From an uncultured Bacteroidaceae bacterium (lineage in GTDB: Bacteria > Bacteroidota > Bacteroidia > Bacteroidales > Bacteroidaceae): a stretch of DNA of 64,000 bases. Position 1 is the first letter of the stretch; every line of letters begins with the position of its first letter. Below are positions 27,972 to 37,730 of this stretch, piece after piece. The stretch spans positions 1 through 64,000 of the forward strand of contig CALUJL010000027.1 of assembly GCA_944320955.1 (NCBI GenBank), written 5' to 3'. The translations under genes and the position numbers were made by a program. The notes under the pieces are model-generated. The model was not told the origin of the DNA and ran no database searches. It worked only from the letters and a program-made list of their open reading frames with translations.

Positions 27972-28769
27972 ATGAAAAAGTTACTTCAAATCGCCGTCCT
28001 CCTGAGCCTCGCCGTCTTCTCCTCCTGCGTTTCCAAGAAAGAAGTGGTCTACCTGCAGGGCATCGACAGCATCAGCGGGAAAACAGCCGAGGAAATAGCT
28101 CTGAATTATACCCTGAAAGTGCAAGAAGGCGACCTGCTGAGCATCAAGGTGGCCGCCACGACGGAAGACATCCTCCTGCCTTTCGGTGCAAACGCAATCC
28201 TCGGGCAGACGGGACGCACCACCTCTTCCTACAATAACGAGCAGCTCAACTACTACGAGGTAGACAAGGAAGGCAACGTCAACCTCCCCCTCATCGGCGA
28301 GTTCTTCGCCAAGGGGATGACCTGCGAGGAGCTCGAACAGGCTCTCTCGCAGCGGCTCAAGGAGAAGGGCTACCTCTACGACGGTATCGTCAACGTGAAA
28401 ATCATGAACTTCAAGGTCTCCGTCCTCGGCGCCGTAAGCCGCCCGGGGCAAGTCTCCTCCCAGGCCGAACGCCTCACCATCCTGCAGGCCATAGCCCAGT
28501 GCGGCGACCTGACGACCGGCGGCCTGCGCAAGAATGTGCTCGTCATACGCGAGCAAGACGGGCAGCGCACTTCCACGCGCATCGACCTCACCTCGCCCGA
28601 CCTGCTCAACTCCCCTTATTATTATCTGAAGCAAAACGACGTGATCTACGTAGAGCCCAACAGCAGCATCCGCGTCCAGTCGAGCCCTTACTTCACCTTC
28701 TGGAACGCCAGTAGCTCCATCCTTTCGCTCATCGTCTCCATCGTTTCCCTCATAGCCGTACTCAAATAA
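27972..28769 (+). CDS. Wza-like polysaccharide export outer-membrane lipoprotein
   Basis: 265 residues. A lipoprotein signal (MKKLLQIAVLLSLAVFSSC, lipobox FSSC) is followed by a Poly_export domain (YTLKVQEGDLLSIKVAAT, VDKEGNVNLPLIGEFFAKGM) and an SLBB-type domain (VSVLGAVSRPGQVSSQAERL). A C-terminal hydrophobic stretch (SSILSLIVSIVSLIAVL) probably crosses the outer membrane. Family members form the translocon through which capsule or exopolysaccharide leaves the cell. The Wzc-like partner begins 21 bp downstream. Confidence 0.93.
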   Translation: MKKLLQIAVLLSLAVFSSCVSKKEVVYLQGIDSISGKTAEEIALNYTLKVQEGDLLSIKVAATTEDILLPFGANAILGQTGRTTSSYNNEQLNYYEVDKEGNVNLPLIGEFFAKGMTCEELEQALSQRLKEKGYLYDGIVNVKIMNFKVSVLGAVSRPGQVSSQAERLTILQAIAQCGDLTTGGLRKNVLVIREQDGQRTSTRIDLTSPDLLNSPYYYLKQNDVIYVEPNSSIRVQSSPYFTFWNASSSILSLIVSIVSLIAVLK

Positions 28770-28790
28770 AGACAAATCACGCTACACCTC

Positions 28791-31304
28791 ATGATAAAAG
28801 AAGAATACCCCTCTCAGCCTTCCACCACAGAAGACGAAGAACAAGATTCCTTCTTCTCGCTCCGCACCATAGTGGACCTCCTGATCGGGCGGTGGTACTG
28901 GTTTCTGATCTCCGTAGTCTCCTGCCTGTTCCTCATGGCAGTCTACATCTCCACCATTCCTCCCACCTATCAGCACGAGGCCGTAGTCATGATCAAGAGC
29001 GACGACAAGACCGGCGTCAGCTCCGAGATGTCCGCCTTCCTTGAGCTGAGCGGGCAGACGAGCGGCTTCAGCAATGTCAACATGCTGGAGAACGAGCTCT
29101 ACGTCATGCGCTCCACTCCCCTCATCAGCGAGGTCGTCGAGCGCCTGCGCCTCAACGTAAACTACTCCAAAGGCCTGCTCCTGCGCAAAGAGAGCCTCTT
29201 CGACGAGAGCCCCATCAGCATCAACTTCCTCGACCCCATCAATGCCGACGAAGAACTGCAGAGCTTCACCGTCACCCCCATCGACGCCAAGACCTGCAAC
29301 CTCTCCGACTTCAAGATAGACGATATAGAACTCGACTGGGCGGAGAACGTGGCCTACAACAAAATCGTAGCCACCCCCATCGGGCGCCTCATCATCCAGC
29401 CCGTCCTCCCCAAGCCCGACAGCCGGAAGACCAAGCTCCTCAAGGAACTGAGCGGCGAGACGGAAGAGGAAGACCGCGACTATCCCGTCTACGTCACCCG
29501 CATCAGCCCCCGCGATGCCGCACTCCTCTATCAGGAAAACATCACCACCGAGCTGCTCGAAGAGACCTCGCTCATCACCCTCACCTGCAAGGATGACAAC
29601 CTGAACCGTACGGATTCCGTGCTCCAGGCCCTCATCGATGTCTACAACCGCTTTACCCTCGAAGACAAGAACCGCGTGGCCGAAAACACCGAGCGCTTCA
29701 TCGACCAGCGCATCAACGTGCTGGCCGGGGAATTGGGCAAGGTGGACGAAGCCCTGGCACAAATCAAGAGCCAGAACAAGATAATCGACTTCCAGAACGG
29801 CGCGGCCACCTTCCTCAACGAAGGCGCGCGGGCCAAGGAAAACCTCGCCTCGATAGAGGCCCAGGTGATGGTGGCCAAATACCTGAGCGACTACCTCAAC
29901 GACGCTTCGAAGGAGAACGAACTCATCCCCGAGCTTGCCGGCGACGACATGCTCTCCTCTGCCGAACTCATCTCTTCCTACAACGAGATGATGCTCCGCC
30001 GCAACCGTGCCGCCGAATACTCCAGCATGGACGCCCCGGTAGTGGCCGACATGACCAAGAGCCTCAAGGAGCTGCGCGCCTCCATCCGCAAGTCCATCGA
30101 CGCCAGTGTCAAGACACTCAACATCCGTTTGGCCAAGGCCCGCCAGGTAGAGGCCGAGACCAGCAGCATCATTTCCTCTGTGCCCACCCACGAGAAGACT
30201 GCGCTCGACGCCACCCGCCAGCAGGCCATCAAGGAAAGCCTCTACTCCTTCCTCCTGACCAAGCGTGAGGAAAACGCCATCAAGATGGCCATCACCGAGC
30301 CCAATGCCCGCCTCATCGAGCCGCCCTCCGGCAGCGAAGAGATGGCCTCGCCCAAGCGCGGGATGATGCTCCTCGCCGCTTTTGCCATCGGCCTTGTCAT
30401 TCCTTTCGCTTTCCTCTACATCGTCTCCCTGCTCGACACGAAGGTCCGCGGAAGGAAGGACATAGAAGACATGACCACACTGCCCATTCTGGCCGAAATC
30501 CCCTCCGTCGAAGACGACCGGCAGGCCTACGTCAAGGAACAGCACAACGACTCCTTCAGCGAAGCCTTCCGCCTGGCCCGGGCCAACCTCAACTTCATCA
30601 ACAGCAAGGCGCAGGTCATCATCTTTACCAGCACGATGGCCGGCGAAGGCAAGTCCGTCGTGGCCCGCAACCTGGCTCTCACTTTGGCCATGAGCGGCAA
30701 GAAAGTGCTCTTCGTGGACAGCGATATCCGCAAGAACACCGCCTCCAAACGAATTGGCATGCGCAACATGCGCGGACTGAGCAACTACTTGGCCGGAACG
30801 GAGACCGACATTCAGAGTCTCATCATCCCCTCCGGACAGCACAACTCCTGCTTTATCATGCCTTCCGGCCCCACGCCGCCCAATCCCGCCGAGCTCTTCC
30901 TGAGCGAGCGCTTCGACGAGCTGTTCGTGGAGCTGCGTAAACAGTTCGACTACATCGTGGTCGACAACATTCCCGCCCTCGTCGTGGCCGACGCCGTGAC
31001 GGCCAACCGCGTGGCCGACCTTACGGTCTACGTCATACGCGAAGGCATGCTCGACCGCCGCTACCTGCCTGAACTCGAAAAACTCCACAAGGCAGGGAAA
31101 TTCAAGAACATGTGCGTCCTCCTGAACGACTGCAACCTCGAACGCCGGGGCTACGGTTATGGCTATGGCTACGGCTACGGATATGGTTACGGCTATGGCT
31201 ACGGTTATTCCGACAGCTCCTCCGACAAGAAGCACCGCCGCAAGAAACCCTGGCCCCGCCGCTTCATCGAACGGTACGTGCTGAGGAAAAAGAGAAACCG
31301 CTGA
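28791..31304 (+). CDS. Wzc-like chain-length determinant and tyrosine autokinase with Gly-Tyr repeat tail
   Basis: 837 residues. The N-terminal Wzz domain has a first transmembrane helix near residue 30-52 (YWFLISVVSCLFLMAVYIS). A long coiled-coil periplasmic part follows, with a second helix near 525-545 (MMLLAAFAIGLVIPFAFLYI). The cytoplasmic BY-kinase domain has Walker A TSTMAGEGKSVVARNLA, Walker A' KVLFVDSDIRK and Walker B YIVVDNIPALV. The tail holds ten consecutive Gly-Tyr pairs followed by a basic end (KKHRRKKPWPRR). By family knowledge, such Tyr clusters are autophosphorylated and control polymer length. It works with the Wza-like protein encoded just upstream. Confidence 0.94.
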   Translation: MIKEEYPSQPSTTEDEEQDSFFSLRTIVDLLIGRWYWFLISVVSCLFLMAVYISTIPPTYQHEAVVMIKSDDKTGVSSEMSAFLELSGQTSGFSNVNMLENELYVMRSTPLISEVVERLRLNVNYSKGLLLRKESLFDESPISINFLDPINADEELQSFTVTPIDAKTCNLSDFKIDDIELDWAENVAYNKIVATPIGRLIIQPVLPKPDSRKTKLLKELSGETEEEDRDYPVYVTRISPRDAALLYQENITTELLEETSLITLTCKDDNLNRTDSVLQALIDVYNRFTLEDKNRVAENTERFIDQRINVLAGELGKVDEALAQIKSQNKIIDFQNGAATFLNEGARAKENLASIEAQVMVAKYLSDYLNDASKENELIPELAGDDMLSSAELISSYNEMMLRRNRAAEYSSMDAPVVADMTKSLKELRASIRKSIDASVKTLNIRLAKARQVEAETSSIISSVPTHEKTALDATRQQAIKESLYSFLLTKREENAIKMAITEPNARLIEPPSGSEEMASPKRGMMLLAAFAIGLVIPFAFLYIVSLLDTKVRGRKDIEDMTTLPILAEIPSVEDDRQAYVKEQHNDSFSEAFRLARANLNFINSKAQVIIFTSTMAGEGKSVVARNLALTLAMSGKKVLFVDSDIRKNTASKRIGMRNMRGLSNYLAGTETDIQSLIIPSGQHNSCFIMPSGPTPPNPAELFLSERFDELFVELRKQFDYIVVDNIPALVVADAVTANRVADLTVYVIREGMLDRRYLPELEKLHKAGKFKNMCVLLNDCNLERRGYGYGYGYGYGYGYGYGYGYSDSSSDKKHRRKKPWPRRFIERYVLRKKRNR
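31149..31208 (+). repeat. Hexanucleotide repeat encoding (Gly-Tyr)x10
   Basis: Ten 6-bp units of the form GGN-TAY encode the kinase tail. Third positions vary, so the array is not a perfect simple repeat, but unit gain or loss would preserve frame. Confidence 0.9.
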
Positions 31305-31331
31305 CCCACTCCCGTAGGACGGTTCTGCATA

Positions 31332-31384
31332 AAAACTGTAGGAGAAAAAGGCTGAAATCCGATTTCCCTACAGTTTTCTTTTTT
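31332..31384 (+). terminator. Intrinsic terminator of the export operon
   Basis: The 11-bp stem AAAACTGTAGG/CCTACAGTTTT is followed by TTTTCTTTTTT. It lies 28 bp after the kinase stop. Confidence 0.85.
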
Positions 31385-31433
31385 CCGGCCCGTTGGAATC
31401 GTTTTTTCGTCAAGATAGAGAATAGAGAAAATC

Positions 31434-32561
31434 ATGAAGTTCCCCTTTTTCCTCACCCTCTTGAGCAGTTTGCTCTTCGTCGCTTTCTGTGTACCGGCTT
31501 CCCTTTTTGCCCGGAGCGGCAGCGGATATCCCGATACGCTCTGCAACTTGCGCGGCGTGGTCAACGTCTCCGTGGCAAATCTCCACCGCGAAGCCGACTT
31601 CGAGTCGCCCATGGAGACACAGACCCTCCTGGGGATGCCCGTCCGCATCCGCAGCAAGGCGCGCTGGTATCAGGTGGAGACCCTCGACGGCTATGTGGCT
31701 TGGGTGCACCGCGCTGTCGTAGTCCCCATGGACAGCCTTGCATTTGCCCGCTGGGAAGAGGCACAGAAAATCGTAGTCACCGCCCCCTTTGCCCAAGTCC
31801 TTAGTGCAAAAAGTCCCGATAGCCTCCCTGTTGGCGACCTCACCGCAGGGTGTATCCTGCGCCTCACCGGGCAGGACGAGGGATTCTATCAAGTCTCTTA
31901 TCCCGACGGACGCCGGGGTTACGTTCCCGTCGCGCAAGCCGATCCTCTCGACCGCTGGCTTGCCGGGCGGCGCCCCACAGTGGAAAACCTCATCCGCACG
32001 GCCGGAAGCCTCATGGGTGTGCCCTACCTTTGGGCCGGCACGTCGGCGCGTGGCGTGGACTGCAGCGGGCTCATCCAGTACGCCGCCCTGCTGAACGGCA
32101 TAGTCCTTCCCCGCAATGCCTCCCAACAGGCCCGCATCGGACAGCGCGTCCCCTGCTTCCGCGACAGTGCAGGACGCCTCTTCGCTTCTCCCGCTGCCGC
32201 CGACTCCCTGCGCCGCTATCCCCTCCTGGCTCGCCCCACGGGCGATTTCCTCCGTGCCGCCCTCGCCAATCCCGCCGGCTTCTGCGGTCTTCGCGTCGAC
32301 ACTGCCCTCCTCCAGCGAGGCGACCTGCTCCTCTTCGGGCGTACCGCAGCCGGCGGACGCGCCGAGGGCATCGCCCACATCGGTATTTATCTGGGGCGCG
32401 GCCGTTATCTCCACTCCCAGGGATTCGTCCACGTCAGCAGTCTCCTGCCCGGACAGCCCGGTTTCGACGCCATGAACCACGCCCGTTTCCTCGGCGCCAC
32501 CCGCATCCAGTCGCCCGATGGCAGCATCCAAGTCCCAACTTTGGCTAACTTCCTCCGGTAG
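31434..32561 (+). CDS. Exported NlpC/P60 (C40) peptidoglycan peptidase with SH3 domains
   Basis: 375 residues. A signal peptide (MKFPFFLTLLSSLLFVAFC) is followed by two bacterial SH3 domains (~40-105, with RWYQVETLDGYVAWVHRAVV, and ~110-160, with YQVSYPDGRRGYVPV). The NlpC/P60 domain has the catalytic Cys in GTSARGVDCSGLIQYAA and the His in GIAHIGIYLGRGRYLH. Such enzymes cut D-Glu to diamino-acid bonds in stem peptides. A proline/alanine-rich insertion lies between the Cys and His motifs. It is separated from the export operon by a terminator and converges with the GT2 gene. Confidence 0.92.
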   Translation: MKFPFFLTLLSSLLFVAFCVPASLFARSGSGYPDTLCNLRGVVNVSVANLHREADFESPMETQTLLGMPVRIRSKARWYQVETLDGYVAWVHRAVVVPMDSLAFARWEEAQKIVVTAPFAQVLSAKSPDSLPVGDLTAGCILRLTGQDEGFYQVSYPDGRRGYVPVAQADPLDRWLAGRRPTVENLIRTAGSLMGVPYLWAGTSARGVDCSGLIQYAALLNGIVLPRNASQQARIGQRVPCFRDSAGRLFASPAAADSLRRYPLLARPTGDFLRAALANPAGFCGLRVDTALLQRGDLLLFGRTAAGGRAEGIAHIGIYLGRGRYLHSQGFVHVSSLLPGQPGFDAMNHARFLGATRIQSPDGSIQVPTLANFLR

Positions 32562-32602
32562 ACCCTCGGTTGTCGCTGTCCGCGGCGGGCGGGGCTTTCG
32601 GC

Positions 32603-33667
32603 TTACAGCTTCGGGCGGGGCAGGGGGATGCAGCGGGAGAGGGTGGCGCGCATGTGGCTCAGCAGGCGGCTGAGGCGTGCAGCGGGGGAGGGCGGCGCGG
32701 CAGTCTGTCGGGCTAGTGCTTCTTCGGCCGCGCGCAGGCGGCGCTCCCGCTCGCCGGCCTCGGGGTAGGGCAGGGCCTCCAGCTCCTCGCGCAGGGCGCG
32801 CAGCTTGGCTTCGGCCTCGGGGGCGGGGAGCTGTGCACGGTAGCGGCTCAGGAGGCGTGCCGTACCGGCAAGGTAGACGGCAAGCAGGCGGTCGCAGACG
32901 GGGGCATTGCCCCGGGCGGCAAAATGTCCGATGAGCAGGCGGCGGATGCCGCAGGCTATCTGCGTGGACTTTTCCTCTCCCGCAGTGCTCCAGATGGCGC
33001 CGCCGTGTTGGCGGTAGACGGCCATGGGACGGCGCATGAAGTGCCCTTTTCCGTGCTCGAGGTTGAGCAGGTGGAGGGCATAGTCGTAGGTGGGCACACG
33101 GTCGAACCACTCGGGCAGGGGCCCGAAGAGGCCGCGCCGCCAGACGGAGGACACGTTGGTCACGGAGCAGTGTGCCGCCAGGTCGAGGAGCGTGACGTCG
33201 CGTTTGCCGAATCGGCCGCCGTTGCTCAGGCTTTTCGTGCCCGTATCGGGGTAGAAGTTGACGACGCGGTGGTAGCAGAGGGCATAGTCGGGATGGCGGT
33301 CGAGCCAGCCGATCTGGCGGCGGAGCTTGTGGCGCGAGATCCACCAGTCGTCGCCTTCGCAGATGGCCACGTATTCGCCGCGCAAGAGGGCGTAGCTGTC
33401 CATGAAGTTGCGTGCCAGTCCCTTGTTGTGGGAGTTGCGGATGTAGCGTATGCGGTCGGGGAAGCGGTCGGCCCAGGCTTGGCAGCGCTCGGAGGTGCCG
33501 TCGGTGCTGTGGTCGTCGGCTATGAGGAGTTCGTAGCTGAAGGGGCACCGCTGGCGCAGTACGCTGCAGATGGCATCATCTATGTAGGCAGCGTGGTTGT
33601 AGGTGAGCATCAGGACGCTCACCTTTGGTGGGTGCGGGTTTGGGGATTCGGTAGAGGAGGAGGTCAT
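32603..33667 (-). CDS. Family 2 glycosyltransferase
   Basis: 354 residues from the ATG at 33667; a longer reading frame upstream only runs through the flippase gene in another frame. GT-A features are KVSVLMLTYNHAAYIDDAI, ELLIADDHSTDGTSERC, and CEGDDWW carrying the DxD-like site. A helical, Arg/Glu-rich C-terminal part follows (~270-354). The enzyme probably adds a sugar during surface glycan assembly. Its start overlaps the flippase stop by 4 bp, the last step of a minus-strand run from nadB. Confidence 0.92.
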   Translation of the reverse strand: MTSSSTESPNPHPPKVSVLMLTYNHAAYIDDAICSVLRQRCPFSYELLIADDHSTDGTSERCQAWADRFPDRIRYIRNSHNKGLARNFMDSYALLRGEYVAICEGDDWWISRHKLRRQIGWLDRHPDYALCYHRVVNFYPDTGTKSLSNGGRFGKRDVTLLDLAAHCSVTNVSSVWRRGLFGPLPEWFDRVPTYDYALHLLNLEHGKGHFMRRPMAVYRQHGGAIWSTAGEEKSTQIACGIRRLLIGHFAARGNAPVCDRLLAVYLAGTARLLSRYRAQLPAPEAEAKLRALREELEALPYPEAGERERRLRAAEEALARQTAAPPSPAARLSRLLSHMRATLSRCIPLPRPKL

Positions 33668-35127
33668 GGGTGGCTTTTTTTCTTGAACAAGGTTTGCAGG
33701 CTTTCGCGGAAAATGGCGGAATCCGTCGTCCAGAGCAGGAGGCAGTAGACGGCGGCGGCTACGGCGACTTTCACGCCCAGCAGGGCCGCCGGGTGCCAGC
33801 CCGTGCAGCAGGCGGCCGCGCCCCATGCCGCACCGAGGGCGAGGAGGGCGGTGAGCAGGTAGGAACCGGCATCGCGGAGCGCGTCGGCCAGGCGCAGGCC
33901 TACGATCCGCCCGGCCGTGAAGTGCCAGACGAAGACCCATCCGGCGGTCAGCGCGGAGTAGCCCGTGAGCATGGCCCTTATGCCGAGGGGGCAGAGCGCC
34001 AGGGCGGCGAATATCTGGCAGAGGGCGAGCCCCACGGTGTTGCGCATGTAGAGGTCCGACCGTCCGGCGCTGTTGGCCAGATTGCCGTAGAGTATGGAGA
34101 GCGGGGCGAAGGCTCCGCCCGCGCAGAGCAGGCGTAGCATGGGGACGCTGCCGGCCCATTTCGGCCCGACGGTCAGCTCTATGAATTCCGGGGCGGCCAG
34201 GGCCAGGCCCCCCATGCAGGGGAAGGAGACGAAGGCCGCAAAGCGCAGCATCTTGCGGAAGACGCGCAGGCTGCGGCCCGCCTCGTCCTGCACTTTCACG
34301 AGCACGGGCTGGGCCACGTTGTTGATCATGCCGGAGAGCGTGGCGTAGCCCATCGTGTTCCACTTGAAGGCTTGTGTGAAGAGTCCCACGTCGGACATGC
34401 GGTAGATGCGCCCCAGGAGCAGGGGGAAGAAGTTGTTGTTGAGCGTGTTGAGGAGGTTGGTGAGCATGAGCTTGCTGCCGAAGGCCAGAAGCGGGCGCAG
34501 GGGGCGGAAGTCGATGCCGCCCCGCCAGGTGGGGCGCCACGGCGTCTTGCGCCAGTAGTAGAGGCAGGTGAAAGAGATGTAGGCCAGATTCTGCGTGGCC
34601 ATGCCCCAGTAGGCCATTCCCTGCCAGGCCATCAGTATGCCGAGGCTGCCGGAGAAGAGGAGGGCGAGGGCGGTGCCCACGGAGCGCTGCTTGACCTGGA
34701 GATTGCGGTAGAGGTAGGCCAGGGGGGCGCAGGAGAGGGAGCTGACGACGAAGCCGAGAAAGACGTAGCGCGCCAGCGCCGTGAGCCGCGGCTCGCGGTA
34801 GTAGGCGGCAATGAGCGGGGCGCACAGGAAGAGGACGGCATAGAGCGCGAGGCTCACCAGGAGGCTGAACCAGAAGACGGCGTTGTAGTCCTCGGGGCGG
34901 GCTTCCCGCTTGTTGGCCATGGCGGCTATGAGGCCGCCTTCCTGCAGCGAGCCGGCCAGGGCGGTGAAGACGGTGAGCACGCCCACCATGCCGTAGTCCG
35001 TCGTGGAGAGCAGGCGGGCCAGGACGATGCCGAAGAGCAGGTTGAGAATCTGCATCGTGGCGTTGCCCAGGGCGCTCCAGAGGATGCCGCGGGCCGTCTT
35101 CTGTTTGAGGGTTTCGTTGTCGCTCAT
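33664..35127 (-). CDS. Wzx-type lipopolysaccharide/polysaccharide flippase (MOP superfamily)
   Basis: 487 residues with about 14 hydrophobic helices. The N-terminus is typical of this family (KTARGILWSALGNATMQILN, STTDYGMVGVLTVFTALAGS), with MSDVGLFTQAFKWNTMGYAT in the middle. It should flip lipid-linked oligosaccharide units across the inner membrane. It is placed between a DUF3783 gene and a glycosyltransferase, which fits cell-surface glycan assembly. Confidence 0.9.
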   Translation of the reverse strand: MSDNETLKQKTARGILWSALGNATMQILNLLFGIVLARLLSTTDYGMVGVLTVFTALAGSLQEGGLIAAMANKREARPEDYNAVFWFSLLVSLALYAVLFLCAPLIAAYYREPRLTALARYVFLGFVVSSLSCAPLAYLYRNLQVKQRSVGTALALLFSGSLGILMAWQGMAYWGMATQNLAYISFTCLYYWRKTPWRPTWRGGIDFRPLRPLLAFGSKLMLTNLLNTLNNNFFPLLLGRIYRMSDVGLFTQAFKWNTMGYATLSGMINNVAQPVLVKVQDEAGRSLRVFRKMLRFAAFVSFPCMGGLALAAPEFIELTVGPKWAGSVPMLRLLCAGGAFAPLSILYGNLANSAGRSDLYMRNTVGLALCQIFAALALCPLGIRAMLTGYSALTAGWVFVWHFTAGRIVGLRLADALRDAGSYLLTALLALGAAWGAAACCTGWHPAALLGVKVAVAAAVYCLLLWTTDSAIFRESLQTLFKKKSHP

Positions 35128-35169
35128 CGGGAGAGAGGGGAGGGGAAGAGGGCTAAAAGCGGCAGGGCC

Positions 35170-35559
35170 TCAGCGCAGGGCGTCGCGCTCCTGGCAGAGC
35201 TCGGCGTAGAGGCGGAGGGAGTCCCACGCGGCGTTGTGGGGTGTGAGCGAGGCCTTGAGTTCTATTTTCTCCAGCCCGGCCTCGCGGTAGGCGCGGAGGA
35301 AACGGACGAGGGCCTTGTCGGGGAAGCCTTTGAAGAGGAGCATCTCTTCGGGCAGGGCCGGCGGGTCGAGGGGGGAAGCGTCGGCCGGGCCGCCGTCGGC
35401 CACGGGGAGGCTGCTTATGGGAAGCAGGTAGTGGCGGGGCGGGATACAGAAGTGCAGTACGCCTTCGGCCTCGCAGAGGCGGGCGAGGGCTGCGGCCTTC
35501 TCCGGCGGGAGGCTGTAGGAGAGGACGAGGGGGAGGAGGTTTTCGGTCGTGAGGAGCAT
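35170..35559 (-). CDS. DUF3783 family protein
   Basis: 129 residues from the ATG at 35559; a longer in-frame reading would translate part of the adjacent repeat array. The sequence MLLTTENLLPLVLSYSLPPE ... EEMLLFKGFPDKALVRFLRA ... ELKASLTPHNAAWDSLRLY matches my memory of DUF3783, a small family near metG in Bacteroidales. Function is unknown. It sits between metG and the flippase. Confidence 0.7.
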   Translation of the reverse strand: MLLTTENLLPLVLSYSLPPEKAAALARLCEAEGVLHFCIPPRHYLLPISSLPVADGGPADASPLDPPALPEEMLLFKGFPDKALVRFLRAYREAGLEKIELKASLTPHNAAWDSLRLYAELCQERDALR

Positions 35560-35590
35560 GGGTTGTGGGGAAAAGGGGAGGGGGAAACGG

Positions 35591-35656
35591 GAAAAAGCGG
35601 CAGGACTTTTGCCGGAAAGTGCTGCCACTTCCGGCGAAAAGCGCTGCCGCTTTCGG
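35591..35656. repeat. 22-bp phased palindromic repeat array C (3 units)
   Basis: Conserved G at 35597, 35619 and 35641. It fills the gap between the metG stop and the DUF3783 start, inside the presumed operon, with one GCAG-type and two CTGC-type centres. Confidence 0.85.
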
Positions 35657-35662
35657 GGAAAA

Positions 35663-37705
35663 TCACTTCACCTGGCTGCCGGGCTGCACGGGGCGCTGGG
35701 GGGAAACGACGGAGAGTGTGCCGTCGGGCGCCTCGGCCGAGAGGATCATGCCCTCGCTCAGTATGCCGCGGAGCTTGCGCGGGGCGAGGTTGGCCACGAA
35801 GCAGACTTGCCGGCCCACGAGTTCTTCGGGCTGGTAGTGCTTGGCGATTCCGCTCACGATGGTGCGCTGCTGGAGGCCGTCGTCGATGCGGAACTGGAGG
35901 AGCTTGTCCGATTTCGGCACGCGGCTGCACTCCAGTACGGTGCCGACGCGCAGGTCGAGCTTCTCGAAGTCGGCGTATTCTATGGGCGCAGCCACGGGAG
36001 CGGCCGTCTGCGCCTGGGCTTCGTTGGCTTTCTTCGTGTCGAGGAGCTTCTGCACCTGGGCCTCGATGGCGCTGTCCTCTATCTTTTCGAAGAGGAGCTC
36101 GGGCTTCTCCGTCTGGTGCCCCTCGGCCAGGAGCGAAGTGCTGCCCAGCAGGCCCCACTCGCAGGCATCCATGCCGAGCATGCGGCGCAGCTTGGCGGCG
36201 CTAAAGGGGAGGAACGGCTCGAAGGCGATGCCCAGGTTGGCCGAGAGCTGCAGGGCGATGTTCAGGATGGTGGCCACGCGGGCGGGGTCGGTCTTGGCCA
36301 GTTTCCAAGGCTCGGTGTCGGCAAGGTATTTGTTGCCTATGCGGGCCAGATTCATGGCCTCCTTCTGCGCGTCGCGGAAGCGGAAATTGTCAAGGTAGTG
36401 CTCCACGCTCTCCTTCACGCCGGCAAATTCTTCGAGCGTGGCGCGGTCGTAGTCGGTGAGCGCCCCGGCGGCGGGCACCTTGCCCTCGAAGTATTTCCAA
36501 GTCAGGACGAGCGCGCGGTTGACGAAGTTCCCGAAAATGGCAACCAGCTCGTTGTTATTGCGAGCCTGGAAGTCCTTCCACGTAAAGTCGTTGTCCTTTG
36601 TCTCGGGCGCGTTGGCGGTCAGGACGTAGCGCAGCACGTCTTGCTTGCCGGGGAAGTCGGCCAAATATTCATGGAGCCATACGGCCCAGTTTTTGCTCGT
36701 GGAGATTTTGTCGCCTTCGAGGTTGAGAAATTCGTTTGCGGGCACGTTGTCGGGCAGAATGAAGCTGCCTTCTGCCTTGAGCATGGCCGGAAATACGATG
36801 CAGTGGAAGACGATGTTGTCCTTCCCGATGAAGTGTACGAGCCGCGTGTCGGGGCTTTTCCACCACTTCTCCCAGGAGTCGGGCAGGAGTTCCTTGGTAT
36901 TGGAGATGTAGCCTATGGGCGCGTCGAACCAGACGTAGAGCACCTTGCCCTCGGCGCCCTCGTCCAGGGGGACGGGTATGCCCCAGTCGAGGTCGCGGCT
37001 TACGGCGCGGGGCTGGAGGTGCATGTCGAGCCAGCTTTTGCACTGGCCGTAGACGTTGGGGCGCCACTCCTTGTGTTCGTCGAGTATCCAGTGGCGGAGC
37101 CAATCTTCGTGGCGGTCGAGGGGAAGATACCAGTGTTTTGTCTGCCGGAGCACGGGTTTGCTGCCGCTGATGGCGCTCTTGGGGTTGATGAGCTCGGTGG
37201 GGCTGAGCGAAGTGCCGCATTTTTCGCACTGGTCGCCATAGGCTCCCTGGGCGTGGCAGTGGGGGCACTCGCCGGTGATGTAGCGGTCGGCGAGGAACTG
37301 GCGGGCTTCTTCGTCGTAGTATTGCTCGGAGGTCTTCTCGATGAACTCGCCTTTGTCGTAGAGCGTGCGGAAGAACTGGGATGCGGTCTCGGTGTGTACG
37401 GGGGAGGTGGTGCGGGAGTAGATGTCGAACGAGATGCCGAATTCTTCGAAGGACTTCTTGATCAGGTTGTGGTAGCGGTCTACTATGTCCTGCGGGGTGC
37501 ATCCTTCCTTGCGGGCGCGCAGGGTGATGGGCACTCCGTGCTCGTCGGAGCCGCCGATGAAGAGGACTTCTTCTCCTTTGAGGCGGAGGTAGCGCACGTA
37601 GATGTCGGCGGGGACGTAGACTCCGGCAAGGTGCCCGATGTGGACAGGCCCGTTGGCGTAGGGAAGGGCCGAGGTTACGGTGGTTCGCTTGAATTTCTTT
37701 TCCAT
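35663..37705 (-). CDS. metG: Methionyl-tRNA synthetase
   Basis: 680 residues. The HIGH-type motif is in [13 protein letters not shown]. The zinc knuckle is [18 protein letters not shown] (~150). The KMSKS-equivalent is [12 protein letters not shown]. The anticodon-binding helical domain is followed by a C-terminal tRNA-binding OB domain (~575-680, [18 protein letters not shown]) that supports dimerisation and tRNA capture. It charges tRNA-Met in the cytoplasm. It is embedded among glycosyltransferase genes, 25 bp after the GT4 gene. Confidence 0.97.
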   Translation of the reverse strand: MEKKFKRTTVTSALPYANGPVHIGHLAGVYVPADIYVRYLRLKGEEVLFIGGSDEHGVPITLRARKEGCTPQDIVDRYHNLIKKSFEEFGISFDIYSRTTSPVHTETASQFFRTLYDKGEFIEKTSEQYYDEEARQFLADRYITGECPHCHAQGAYGDQCEKCGTSLSPTELINPKSAISGSKPVLRQTKHWYLPLDRHEDWLRHWILDEHKEWRPNVYGQCKSWLDMHLQPRAVSRDLDWGIPVPLDEGAEGKVLYVWFDAPIGYISNTKELLPDSWEKWWKSPDTRLVHFIGKDNIVFHCIVFPAMLKAEGSFILPDNVPANEFLNLEGDKISTSKNWAVWLHEYLADFPGKQDVLRYVLTANAPETKDNDFTWKDFQARNNNELVAIFGNFVNRALVLTWKYFEGKVPAAGALTDYDRATLEEFAGVKESVEHYLDNFRFRDAQKEAMNLARIGNKYLADTEPWKLAKTDPARVATILNIALQLSANLGIAFEPFLPFSAAKLRRMLGMDACEWGLLGSTSLLAEGHQTEKPELLFEKIEDSAIEAQVQKLLDTKKANEAQAQTAAPVAAPIEYADFEKLDLRVGTVLECSRVPKSDKLLQFRIDDGLQQRTIVSGIAKHYQPEELVGRQVCFVANLAPRKLRGILSEGMILSAEAPDGTLSVVSPQRPVQPGSQVK

Positions 37706-37730
37706 AGGGGTGTATGCGTTTTTTTGTTTT

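Noticed and set aside
32603-34825. 740-codon minus-strand frame continuing upstream of the GT2 gene
   Set aside because: The part beyond 33667 is an alternative frame of the flippase gene with Arg/Pro-rich, non-protein-like sequence. The GT2 begins at the ATG at 33667.
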